Both the position numbers and the translations under genes were made by a program. The notes beneath the pieces are model-generated. The model had not been told where the DNA came from, did not search any database, and saw nothing but the letters and a program-made list of their open reading frames with translations. Shown here one piece after another: positions 1-6,730 of a stretch of DNA of 17,071 nt (positions are counted from its first letter, which is position 1; the number at the start of each line of letters is the position of its first letter). This DNA comes from Halonatronomonas sp964558325. Its GTDB lineage: Bacteria > Bacillota > Halanaerobiia > Halanaerobiales > Halarsenatibacteraceae. The stretch is taken from NCBI GenBank assembly GCA_964558325.1, contig CAZLCX010000039.1, positions 1 to 17,071 on the forward strand, written 5' to 3'.

Positions 1-683
1 CCCTCAACCACATCAAAAGGTTCAGATACAACCCTTAACGGAATATCAGCAAACTCAGCATCAAAAACTAACTCATAACTATTACCAATTTCATTAATAG
101 CTAGATCATCAAAGGTTGCAATACCATTTTCATCAGTAGTCTGAACCACTGTACCTCCTAATGAAGTTTCAGCGTCTAAACTAACTGTAACCTCAACATC
201 TCCAACTGGACCTTCATCATTTTCTATAATAACAGCTGGCGGCCCTTCAATATTTCCTCCAACCACTGTATCACCAGGCTCTGTTTCCATTACCATTGTC
301 AGACCTTCAGCACCAATATCTTCAACAACATCCACTTCACTAAAATCTGGTGTAATTTTTGTATTATCTTCATACATTACTAATGTTGTTTCTCTGCTAT
401 TAGCATTCTCATCAAAATCCCAACCATCAAAATCATAACCATCAGCTGGTTCAACAACTAACCTGACATCACTACCAACCTCAAAAAGCTCGCTCTCCTC
501 AGAGCCAAGTTCAGTTCCATTAGCAGTTATCGAGTGCAATTCACTATTAAATTCACCTATAGTTAAAGCCGCTCTTTGTTTAGCAAGCTCCTCAGCAACA
601 GGGTTTATTGAACTACAACCAGCCAATACAGAAACTATAAAAACTAAAGAAGCCATAAGAATAACTAATTTATATTTTTTCAA
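1..683 (-). CDS. Lipoprotein with InlB-like repeat and Ig-like domains (partial, C-terminus outside window)
   Basis: About 227 residues are visible and the frame is still open at the window edge. The start is TTG, chosen because GGAGGAG lies 6 bp upstream and a lipoprotein signal follows at once: KKYK, a hydrophobic stretch, then lipobox L20-A21-G22-C23. Residues about 65-115 (VGSDVRLVVEPADGYDFDGW, then a YEDNTKITPDF end) match the pattern of divergent InlB B-repeat/Listeria-type repeat domains. Residues about 143-225 look like an Ig-like or Big-type beta-sandwich with a GTVVQTTDENGIATFDDL core. The protein should be anchored to a membrane by lipidated Cys23 and exposed to periplasm or surface, probably in adhesion or structure. 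It starts 26 bp after the outer-membrane protein gene, so the two form an operon. Domain calls come from reading the sequence, not from a profile search. Confidence 0.8.
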   Translation of the reverse strand, partial: MKKYKLVILMASLVFIVSVLAGCSSINPVAEELAKQRAALTIGEFNSELHSITANGTELGSEESELFEVGSDVRLVVEPADGYDFDGWDFDENANSRETTLVMYEDNTKITPDFSEVDVVEDIGAEGLTMVMETEPGDTVVGGNIEGPPAVIIENDEGPVGDVEVTVSLDAETSLGGTVVQTTDENGIATFDDLAINEIGNSYELVFDAEFADIPLRVVSEPFDVVE

Positions 684-709
684 GGTAATCTCCTCCATTC
701 TTTATTAAT

Positions 710-1408
710 TTAAAACTCAAAACTCATCTGTAAAGCAATTTCAAAACCATTGTCTGTATAAGTTAAATCACCTTCATTACTGGGTCTGCCATAACGAAAA
801 CCTACTCTTCCTCCTAAGCTTATATTCTGCTCTTCAAAAAGGTAAGCTCCCTGGAGAGCAATTTTACCTCCTGGAGCCCAGAAACTATCATCTACATAAA
901 AATCACCAATTTTATCTTTAATAGTAAAACTTGCTCTATATACACCAATCCCGCTAATAAGATCAATATATCCTGGAAAATCATCTTCGACTTCTATAAA
1001 CCTATAAGCTTTAGTTACCAAAAGTCCCATATTTGATACTTTAATCCTTACCTCATCATCACTCATCTCAACAGGATTAATCCTTTCAAATTCAACACCT
1101 AAAGCCATATTCTCATACTCCTCAGCATCAAACCAATGAAGCGCTCCAACATAAAAACCAATACCTCTACTAGCTGACTGATCAATATCATAATAATCAC
1201 CAAACTCTTCATATTCATCATCATAAAACTTATCACTTAACTCAAAGGTGAATTCTTCAGTCTGAAGATCAAAGGTATTGTAACTAATCCCGATATAGGG
1301 AATAATATAACCATGATTTGTAGTAATCGTCTGGGCATTAACCTGTCCACCTAAAGTTAAAAGAGCCGCCAGTGCAATAATTAAAATCCCAACATGTTTT
1401 TTCTTCAA
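710..1408 (-). CDS. Outer-membrane beta-barrel-like protein, 232 aa
   Basis: This is a secreted protein with a classic signal peptide (KKKH, hydrophobic core, cleavage near VNAQ at about residue 26). The mature part has alternating hydrophobic/polar beta-strands, many acidic loops, and a C-terminal strand ending IALQMSFEF with a terminal Phe, the usual insertion signal of outer-membrane barrels. At 232 residues it resembles small 8-10 strand barrels. The start is TTG with AGGGGGCG about 7 bp upstream. It is first in an operon with the lipoprotein gene. Its leader holds an 18-bp tandem duplication, and its promoter carries the TCATT direct-repeat element described separately. No specific family is recognised. 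Function unknown: porin-like, adhesin or structural. Confidence 0.75.
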   Translation of the reverse strand: MKKKHVGILIIALAALLTLGGQVNAQTITTNHGYIIPYIGISYNTFDLQTEEFTFELSDKFYDDEYEEFGDYYDIDQSASRGIGFYVGALHWFDAEEYENMALGVEFERINPVEMSDDEVRIKVSNMGLLVTKAYRFIEVEDDFPGYIDLISGIGVYRASFTIKDKIGDFYVDDSFWAPGGKIALQGAYLFEEQNISLGGRVGFRYGRPSNEGDLTYTDNGFEIALQMSFEF

Positions 1409-1422
1409 TTCGTTCGCCCCCT

Positions 1423-1458
1423 TTTTCTTTTTGCAATCTATTTTCTTTTTGCAATCTA
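1423..1458. repeat. Perfect 18-bp tandem duplication in the leader of the outer-membrane operon
   Basis: Two adjacent exact copies of ttttctttttgcaatcta (1423-1440 and 1441-1458). In the transcript this lies just upstream of the ribosome binding site of the 232-aa gene and downstream of its predicted promoter, so a change in copy number would alter leader length without touching the coding frame. Confidence 0.9.
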
Positions 1459-1482
1459 TTAATAATAGTTGTTAATAATATA

Positions 1483-1530
1483 ATTATACAACTTTATTCT
1501 TATAAAATTAATGATTCTAAAATGACATCA
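1483..1530 (-). promoter_or_regulatory. Promoter with 11-bp-spaced TCATT direct repeat, outer-membrane operon
   Basis: On the minus strand the element GATGTCATTTTAGAATCATT (1529-1510) holds TCATT at 1525-1521 and 1514-1510, an 11-bp period. Exactly 21 bp after the second copy is TGTATAAT, with the -10 TATAAT at 1488-1483. At 17-bp spacing the -35 position reads only TTAATT, which suits an activator-dependent promoter. The element overlaps the 3' end of the 148-aa gene. The same element and spacing recur at 2026-2072. Confidence 0.6.
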
Positions 1531-1974
1531 GATAACTTTATAATCCCAGATAAGGCCAGACCTTTTAAATAAATCTACCCAAACTATTCGATTATTTAAA
1601 TTTCTTAGGTTATAAAAACTACAATTAATTCTTCTTATAATCATCTGCAGCATTTTTTCTTCGATATTATTGATTAAAAGCACAAAATTATTCTTATCTA
1701 ATTTACAGACAGCATCCCCTGGCCGCAATCTCTTTTCAAAAATATTAAGCATCCTGGAAGATATTTTATCCAATTCTTCAACTGCCAGTCCCTCTCCAAT
1801 CACCTTTAGGTTCAAAATATAAGCCGATGACTTATTCCTCTCTTTTCTTTTCTTTTCAAGCTGATAAACCATCCTAAAAATTTCTTTATCACAGACAAAA
1901 ACCTCTTTATTAATCTCACTGGAATTTAGCTTCTCCATTATAGGTCTAATCTCATTAATGAATACTTTGTTCAT
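1528..1974 (-). CDS. Stand-alone degenerate GGDEF-like domain protein, paralogue of the neighbouring BTAD regulator's C-terminus
   Basis: The 148-residue protein aligns by eye with the C-terminal third of the 385-aa regulator upstream. FRMVYQLEKKRKERNKS matches FIKLYELEKRRAERTGI, LRPGDAVC matches LRSGDIVC, and MIIRRINCSFYNL matches IVTERIENAFIAR. The layout is that of a GGDEF domain (helix, central strand, R..D..C hairpin), but the signature position reads DKNNF, so diguanylate cyclase activity is not expected. There is no DNA-binding domain. The ATG start has GAGGTG 6 bp upstream. It has its own promoter (2026-2072), and its 3' end overlaps the promoter of the outer-membrane operon. It could be a partner or antagonist of the regulator through the shared domain, or a decaying duplicate. 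The role is inferred. Confidence 0.75.
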   Translation of the reverse strand: MNKVFINEIRPIMEKLNSSEINKEVFVCDKEIFRMVYQLEKKRKERNKSSAYILNLKVIGEGLAVEELDKISSRMLNIFEKRLRPGDAVCKLDKNNFVLLINNIEEKMLQMIIRRINCSFYNLRNLNNRIVWVDLFKRSGLIWDYKVI

Positions 1975-2025
1975 CTTAACACCTCATTTTTAAGAGTAGC
2001 CAAATTTATTTTTATTAATAATTTA

Positions 2026-2072
2026 ATTATATATACACTTTTTAATAATGTGAATGATTTTAGAATGACATC
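2026..2072 (-). promoter_or_regulatory. Promoter with 11-bp-spaced TCATT direct repeat, 148-aa gene
   Basis: Minus-strand element GATGTCATTCTAAAATCATT (2072-2053) with TCATT at 2068-2064 and 2057-2053. The -35 is TTCACA at 2054-2049, then a 17-bp spacer and the -10 TATAAT at 2031-2026. It has 18 of 20 bases in common with the element at 1529-1510, and the same 21-bp distance to the -10. Similarity continues through the AT-rich spacer to ATTATTAA beyond the -10. Confidence 0.6.
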
Positions 2073-2089
2073 TAAAAATATCTTTACAT

Positions 2090-2126
2090 AAAAAAGAGTC
2101 TACAGGGAACTAATCCCGTAGACTCT
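2090..2126 (-). terminator. Rho-independent terminator of the BTAD regulator gene
   Basis: Stem AGAGTCTAC (2095-2103) pairs with GTAGACTCT (2118-2126) and is extended by GGGA/TCCC around a short ACTAA loop. Read on the minus strand the hairpin is followed by a run of T. It lies about 30 bp past the stop of the regulator gene and separates it from the promoter of the 148-aa gene. Confidence 0.85.
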
Positions 2127-2155
2127 GCAGCCACAATCTTAAATTAAGGTTAAGC

Positions 2156-3313
2156 TTACAACTGAAAACTTCTTTCTTCCAGGCTCACACCTTCCGGCAT
2201 TCCATACCTGGCAATAAAAGCATTTTCAATCCTCTCAGTTACTATGTTTACTTTTTCTTGACCGATATCCAGTAAAATAATAATAAAATGCCGCTCTTCC
2301 CAGCGGCAGACAATATCGCCACTCCTTAAATGACGGATCAAAAGGTCCAGCATTTTATCTTCCAATTTCTCAGTATCTTCAAATCCATCTTCAATAACCA
2401 GCTTAATATGAACAACCATCCTGGAAATACCAGTTCTTTCAGCTCGTCTTTTCTCGAGCTCATACAGCTTTATAAAGTTATCAGAATCTGTTAAATAAGC
2501 CAGGCCCTTCTTATTTCCCTTATTTAACTTATCTAAAATTTCCTGGAGAGACGCTTCTCTATTCGCAGTTAAATTTCCTGCCATCCCCTCAAGCTCCGGG
2601 GGTATCTTCAAACCATTATCTTCATATAACTTAATTATCTCATCATATTTCTTTTTAGCCTGACTGTATTTACCGGCATCGACCATTGTCTGAATCAAGC
2701 CTCTTATAATCATCTCATCAAAAAAGACAAACTCATTTAATCTATCATAAAATTCCAGGGCCTTCTCAAATTCTCCTCTATCCCGTAGAAATTCATCCAT
2801 CTTAATCATTGTATCGACTAAAATATCTCGATAATGATTTCTTTTAGACCAGACCCATTCTTCAGATTTAGCCTCCTGAAGAAAATCACCTTTATAAAGT
2901 TTCAGGGCCTGGTTAAAAGCCCCAACTGCTTCCTCAGAATCCTGGGTAATCAACTTGCAGGTATTTGCACAGATATTGGCAAATTCTTCAGCATCAAACC
3001 AATATTCCGTCTCCTTATTAAAAGAATAAGCAGAACCAAGGGTTCTGATATAATCATCAGCAGTATCACTATTATTTAATAACTTTCTAAGTCTATAAAC
3101 CAGTGCCGTCAGGGCACCCTCAGGATCATCATTATTGTTTAACTGGAGAACCATTATTAGCTCATCCCTGGAAACCTCTCGATTGGCATGAACTATTAAA
3201 TATTGCAGCAGCTTCCAGCGTTTACTTATCTTCTGAATATTTTCTGTTATTGTCTCACTACCCTGTCTTATTTTAAAATTACCTAAAGTATAGACTTCCA
3301 GAGGTTCTGCCAT
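2156..3313 (-). CDS. SARP/BTAD-family transcriptional regulator with degenerate GGDEF C-terminal domain, 385 aa
   Basis: Residues about 1-100 are an OmpR-type winged helix of the SARP/AfsR kind (PLEVYTLGNFKI start, RWKLLQYLIVHANREVSRDEL, LVYRLRKLL recognition helix, IRTLGSAYSF wing). Residues about 104-245 form the bacterial transcriptional activation domain: FDAEEF start and TPR-like helices including ALKLYKGDFL and EFYDRLNEF. Residues about 270-385 resemble a GGDEF domain whose signature is EERHF, so it is probably catalytically dead and used for sensing or dimerisation. The ATG start has GAGGGGG upstream. It is monocistronic and ends at a strong terminator. Family knowledge says such proteins activate transcription at 11-bp direct repeats near the -35; two promoters just downstream carry such repeats. 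Effector unknown. Confidence 0.88.
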   Translation of the reverse strand: MAEPLEVYTLGNFKIRQGSETITENIQKISKRWKLLQYLIVHANREVSRDELIMVLQLNNNDDPEGALTALVYRLRKLLNNSDTADDYIRTLGSAYSFNKETEYWFDAEEFANICANTCKLITQDSEEAVGAFNQALKLYKGDFLQEAKSEEWVWSKRNHYRDILVDTMIKMDEFLRDRGEFEKALEFYDRLNEFVFFDEMIIRGLIQTMVDAGKYSQAKKKYDEIIKLYEDNGLKIPPELEGMAGNLTANREASLQEILDKLNKGNKKGLAYLTDSDNFIKLYELEKRRAERTGISRMVVHIKLVIEDGFEDTEKLEDKMLDLLIRHLRSGDIVCRWEERHFIIILLDIGQEKVNIVTERIENAFIARYGMPEGVSLEERSFQL

Positions 3314-3411
3314 CCTGGGTTCCCCCTCTCCAACTTTTATTATTATATATATTATTAAATAATAAAATTTTTTATATAATTATCTCTATTAATTTAATTC
3401 GCCAAAAAAGT

Positions 3412-3424
3412 TAAAGGTCCTTTA
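3412..3424. promoter_or_regulatory. Perfect inverted repeat TAAAGG-T-CCTTTA upstream of the BTAD gene
   Basis: A 13-bp symmetric sequence about 100 bp before the start of the BTAD regulator. A one-base centre cannot form a hairpin loop, so if it matters it is as a protein-binding site. Short AT-rich palindromes can occur by chance. Confidence 0.25.
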
Positions 3425-3447
3425 TTTAAAGTAAGTTTTTATTTTAT

Positions 3448-3480
3448 ACCCCTACTACATCCCTACCTCATCTCTACCTC
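3448..3480. repeat. Three tandem 11-bp repeats between the CAP and BTAD genes
   Basis: On the minus strand three consecutive 11-mers: GAGGTAGAGAT, GAGGTAGGGAT, GTAGTAGGGGT. One strand is purine-rich throughout. They lie 25-57 bp after the CAP-protein stop and about 135-167 bp before the BTAD regulator start. The 11-bp period puts all copies on one face of the helix. Confidence 0.7.
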
Positions 3481-3504
3481 CCTGGCCCCATTATAATTTA
3501 TCCA

Positions 3505-4530
3505 CTAATCCAGCTTCAAAAACAACTGGGTATAAGCTTCATTCTGATAGGCCCCGGCTCCAATTGCATTGACATCAGGATCCAGGATATTCTGGCGGTG
3601 GCCGTAACTATTCATCAAACCCTCATGGGCAAAAATTGCTCCAGTATAGCCATAAGAAAGGTTTTCCAGGAGGTAACGAAAATCTATTCCGGCTGCCTGA
3701 ACCCTATCGCCAGGGCTCCCGGTTTCTGGAGACTCATGGGAGAAAAAGTCGTTATTATACATATCTCTGGAATGCTCAACGGCAACCTCAGCGGCAGCCC
3801 CATACCAGTCCAGCCGCTGGATACCATTTCTTACCCGAACTGAATTAATAAGATCCTGAAACTGCCTGCCAGTATAACGATCTACTTCCTCCTGTTTCGA
3901 ATCCCTAACTGGCTCTGGCTCAAAATCCGGCCTGGAACCTCGGTTCCAGCTAATATTATAATTTAAATTACTGGCAGCCATAGTCGTCTCAACATCTGAA
4001 ATCAAAATAGAAGTTAATCGCTCTTTATAATTATCAATAAAAAAATGGACAACTGAATCTGACCCAGGGTCAAAAAGCAAAAAAATGGAATTTTCTGCCC
4101 CTTCTGGCGGACTCAGAGAAATAGTTGCATTTTCATAATCAAATTCAAGCTGCCTGTCGACATCAACTGCCGCCTGAAAGTTACTTATATCTGTACCAAT
4201 TTTAACACCCTGATAGCCCCAGTTTAAGGAATTACTGTAGATAGCAACAACCTGTTCCTCTGCCACCCCAATCTGAAAATAATTGAGATAATCCTGGTTA
4301 TAGACCAGCCATTCATAACCATAGGCGGTTGGCGCCCTGTAAGCCGGCTCACCGGCCAGCTCAAGGAGTTCAGACTCAGCCATACCAATTTCCAGTTCCG
4401 ACATATTATCTTCAGTAATCCCGGCAGCTATAACTTCAGTTACAGCAAAACCAGCAATAAAGGCAGCCAGCATAACAACTAAAAAAACTTTAAAAATTAT
4501 CATCCTGCTCAATTTATCAGCAATCATCAT
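3505..4530 (-). CDS. CAP/SCP-domain envelope protein with CAP-associated N-terminal domain
   Basis: Residues about 10-36 are a signal peptide or membrane anchor (IIFKVFLVVMLAAFIAGFAV). Residues about 44-175 match the CAP-associated domain found in YlbC-like proteins (LEIGMAESELLELAGEP, YLNYFQIGVAEEQVVAIYSN). Residues about 222-341 are the CAP/SCP/PR1 fold: AVEHSRDM, NDFFSHESP, LLENLSYG (Glu289) and the signature NSYGHRQNIL with His311. The cavity histidines and glutamate are all present. The protein acts outside the cytoplasmic membrane; CAP proteins of bacteria are often linked to cell wall or spore-coat functions, with biochemistry mostly unknown. Two ATGs are adjacent at the start; AAAGGA lies about 7 bp before the second, so the real start may be one codon later. 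It is probably transcribed with the small glutaredoxin-like gene 65 bp upstream. Confidence 0.88.
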   Translation of the reverse strand: MMIADKLSRMIIFKVFLVVMLAAFIAGFAVTEVIAAGITEDNMSELEIGMAESELLELAGEPAYRAPTAYGYEWLVYNQDYLNYFQIGVAEEQVVAIYSNSLNWGYQGVKIGTDISNFQAAVDVDRQLEFDYENATISLSPPEGAENSIFLLFDPGSDSVVHFFIDNYKERLTSILISDVETTMAASNLNYNISWNRGSRPDFEPEPVRDSKQEEVDRYTGRQFQDLINSVRVRNGIQRLDWYGAAAEVAVEHSRDMYNNDFFSHESPETGSPGDRVQAAGIDFRYLLENLSYGYTGAIFAHEGLMNSYGHRQNILDPDVNAIGAGAYQNEAYTQLFLKLD

Positions 4531-4595
4531 CTCTTCCTTTCATCTAATTAGTTCAATTATCAGTTAACTTCATCTTATCCTTTCGATTCAATAGC

Positions 4596-4748
4596 TTAAT
4601 TCCTGGCCCCTCCAGTCCTCTCCAGCATCTCCCTGTAAATCCTTCTATCATCTATATCATATTCCTCATAAGAACAGCCTCTGCTCTCAAAAATCGCCTT
4701 GGCCAGCTTACTAGATGGTTTGGCCGACCTGGTATAAATTTCAATCAT
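4596..4748 (-). CDS. Truncated, cysteine-less glutaredoxin-like protein, 50 aa
   Basis: The ORF MIEIYTRSAKPSSKLAKAIF... reads like the first half of a glutaredoxin: strand 1 (IEIYT), then the active-site loop, helix 1, strand 2 (YEEYDID), helix 2 ending MLERTGG. Two things are wrong. The usual CPYC/CxxC site reads AKPSSK with no cysteine (the one Cys is later, in ESRGCSYEEY). The frame stops at GGARN, just before the VPQ-type cis-Pro loop and the C-terminal half. I found no continuation of the family in the other two frames downstream. An AGGTGAT ribosome binding site lies 7 bp before the ATG, so it may still be translated. Either a decayed gene or a repurposed mini-protein. It precedes the CAP gene by 65 bp. 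Confidence 0.6.
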   Translation of the reverse strand: MIEIYTRSAKPSSKLAKAIFESRGCSYEEYDIDDRRIYREMLERTGGARN

Positions 4749-4848
4749 TAGCAATCACCTGCTTTATAAATTATTGATATCCAGGGCAATATATTAATCC
4801 CTAGTTTGTAACTATACTTTAATTGTAACATATTTTAAGCTTAATGTT

Positions 4849-4862
4849 TTGATATATATCAC
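4849..4862. promoter_or_regulatory. FNR/CRP-like palindrome TTGATATATATCAC
   Basis: It contains the perfect 12-bp palindrome TGATATATATCA (4850-4861). The full site fits the FNR-type consensus TTGAT-N4-ATCAA in 9 of 10 fixed positions. It lies about 100 bp upstream of the glutaredoxin-like gene and 38 bp past the stop of the ParB-like gene. The AT-rich spacer makes chance occurrence possible. Confidence 0.35.
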
Positions 4863-4898
4863 ATTAATCTGCAGGTGATTATTTAAAATCTCAAACTC

Positions 4899-5735
4899 CT
4901 ACTTTCCCCGATTTTCAAACAGCCAGCCAATTGCCTCAGCAGGAGTTATCCGCTTCTGCCCAGTCTCAGATTTAACCCTATCGATAAATTCTCTATGCCA
5001 GAGATTTACTATCACTGGAATTTCCTCGATTTCCAGCAGTTTAGCAATTATAAGGCGGTGGCGGCCATCAACAAAAAGCAGCTCACCATCTCTGGCGACA
5101 GCTATTTCAACTTCATTTTCAGGCCAGCCTTCATAGCTAGCCTTCCTGGAATGGAGGGACCTGGGATAAGTATTACCAGCAGCCTGACTTTTATAGCCAT
5201 TCTCCTTAATCTGATAATATAATTCCTCCCAGTATTTAAGCTTGCCGAGATAATAATCGAAATAATACTCTGAGCTCCTGGAATGATCAAAACCATCAGG
5301 AAAAGGCAGCTCCAGATTGTTCTCCCTGGCAGTCCTAACTTTCCTTTTTAAAAACTGATAATAGAGAGTCTCCTCCCAGCTCTTACCTTCAAGAAACCTC
5401 TCTTTAAAAGCTATGTAACTTATCAAAGATTCAACCCTTTGCCTGACTAAATCCCAGTCACCGCCAGTTATCTTCCCGACAAAACGAATATCTTCCTCCC
5501 AGAGAATTTCTTGCTTCCGCACAGTTTCAACCGCTGGTGTCTCTACCAGCCGGTCTTTTTCCAGCCAGTCAAGATAATATTCAGGATAGGGACTGATACT
5601 CTCCTGGATAAGCTCAACTGGAACTTTGACCACCTGGAAGGGCTTATAAATCACATTATCTGAAACCAGCCCACTCAGCTTTAAATACTGCCTGTAAGCT
5701 GATGGTATTATTTTGCAGCTAAAAGTCCTGGCCAT
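4899..5735 (-). CDS. Stand-alone ParB-like-fold protein of unknown function
   Basis: The C-terminal part carries the ParB/Srx-like core: EIAVARDGELLFVDGRHRL followed by IIAKLLEIEEIPVIVNLWH (DGRHR at about residues 223-227 from the ATG). Upstream is a conserved-looking block, VGKITGGDWD, then an ERFLEGKSWEETLYYQFL helix pair. There is no helix-turn-helix and no partner ParA, so a plasmid-partition role is unlikely; ParB-fold proteins also act as nucleases, CTPases or kinases. Start choice: ATG at 5735 with AGGAGGGG 12-14 bp upstream. The frame stays open to a TTG at 5789, which would overlap the preceding gene by 23 bp but lacks a clear ribosome binding site. It follows the membrane-protein gene closely and is probably in its operon. 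It resembles uncharacterised proteins I know from halophiles, but I cannot name the family. Confidence 0.65.
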   Translation of the reverse strand: MARTFSCKIIPSAYRQYLKLSGLVSDNVIYKPFQVVKVPVELIQESISPYPEYYLDWLEKDRLVETPAVETVRKQEILWEEDIRFVGKITGGDWDLVRQRVESLISYIAFKERFLEGKSWEETLYYQFLKRKVRTARENNLELPFPDGFDHSRSSEYYFDYYLGKLKYWEELYYQIKENGYKSQAAGNTYPRSLHSRKASYEGWPENEVEIAVARDGELLFVDGRHRLIIAKLLEIEEIPVIVNLWHREFIDRVKSETGQKRITPAEAIGWLFENRGK

Positions 5736-5766
5736 TTCTATAATCAACCCCTCCTGGCGCTCAAAA

Positions 5767-6648
5767 CTAATATCTACCCTCAGGTTCAAAGATCAGGCGA
5801 TCATTCTCAAAATTAAGCTGAACTCCAGAAATCATAGCAAAGACCTGAATCCCCTGTCGTAATTCCTGACTGGCAAATTCAATCTCAATTCTCGATTCAT
5901 AAATCTCTATCTCCTCAGGCTCAAGATGATAGGCCAGCTCAAATCTGGAAAACAAATCCAGATAACTGGTTTCAAAATCAAGCTGATCTATCTTGAATTC
6001 ATAGCGTTCATCCATTCCAGCAGGAAAGAAATCCTGACTGCTGGCTTTCATCTCAATATTCATCAGATCCAAATCTTCAACATCAATCCCTACCATTGAT
6101 TGAATCTCTTCGGCCTCTCCTTTATCGATAATATTACTTCTAACAGGATTTAAATCAGCCTGGTTAATTCTAACTCCTGCCTGAAAATCAAGGTGCTCCT
6201 CAGCTAAATTAGCATTACCGGTATAATCTAGATCAAGTTGTTCAATTGCTAATAAGAGATTCTGTTGATTATCTTCAAAACTTAGTTCAAAAAGAGATAA
6301 TTTTAAGTTTTTAGTATTTAGAAAATCGTCATCAATATGCTTGCCCCTGGCCAGACCCAGCATATCTAGAAAACTCATTGAAATATCAAGCTCTTCAGCA
6401 GCCATCCTGCCGGTGCGGCCATAAACCTCTATCCCTTCACCCTCCAGAGTTCTCAGAGCCGGATTGGCACTAAAGCTCCCTCTGGTCAGGTAAATATCTT
6501 CCCCTAATGATTCCTGAACCCCCTCTCTAAAATTTCTGGCTATAATTGATCCCAAAGCGAAATTCAAGATAACTAAAAGAACTATCAAGAATGCAAGGGT
6601 TATCAGTATCTTTAATAGTTTCCTGCCTTTAGCTTTACTTTTTTCCAT
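5767..6648 (-). CDS. Single-pass membrane protein, possibly AsmA-like, 293 aa
   Basis: A lysine-rich N-terminus (MEKSKAKGRK) is followed by one transmembrane helix at about residues 11-33, then a soluble beta-rich domain outside the membrane. Lines such as LRTLEGEGIEVYG, ISMSFLDMLGLARGK and NLKLSLFELSFEDN, with repeated amphipathic strands, recall AsmA/YhdP-type proteins, which in diderm bacteria bridge inner and outer membrane and move lipid. At 293 residues it would be a very short member, so the family call is tentative. The ATG has AAGGAAAC upstream. An AT-rich gap precedes it, so it may start its own transcript, with the ParB-like gene downstream. Confidence 0.6.
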   Translation of the reverse strand: MEKSKAKGRKLLKILITLAFLIVLLVILNFALGSIIARNFREGVQESLGEDIYLTRGSFSANPALRTLEGEGIEVYGRTGRMAAEELDISMSFLDMLGLARGKHIDDDFLNTKNLKLSLFELSFEDNQQNLLLAIEQLDLDYTGNANLAEEHLDFQAGVRINQADLNPVRSNIIDKGEAEEIQSMVGIDVEDLDLMNIEMKASSQDFFPAGMDERYEFKIDQLDFETSYLDLFSRFELAYHLEPEEIEIYESRIEIEFASQELRQGIQVFAMISGVQLNFENDRLIFEPEGRY

Positions 6649-6730
6649 ATATCAGTTTCCTTTCTATATTAAATGTTTTATATATAATCATGCATTAATT
6701 TTAACAGATTTCAGCTAATAACAAAAGTGG

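Noticed and set aside
1528..3313. Active diguanylate cyclase domains
   Set aside because: The GGDEF signature reads EERHF and DKNNF in the two proteins, so catalysis is not expected.
2834..3843. Plus-strand ORFs of 70-81 codons opposite the BTAD and CAP genes
   Set aside because: They lie entirely inside well-supported minus-strand genes and resemble no protein.
4899..5735. Plasmid partition (ParB) gene marking a mobile element
   Set aside because: No helix-turn-helix, no ParA, no replication or transfer genes nearby; only the fold core is shared.
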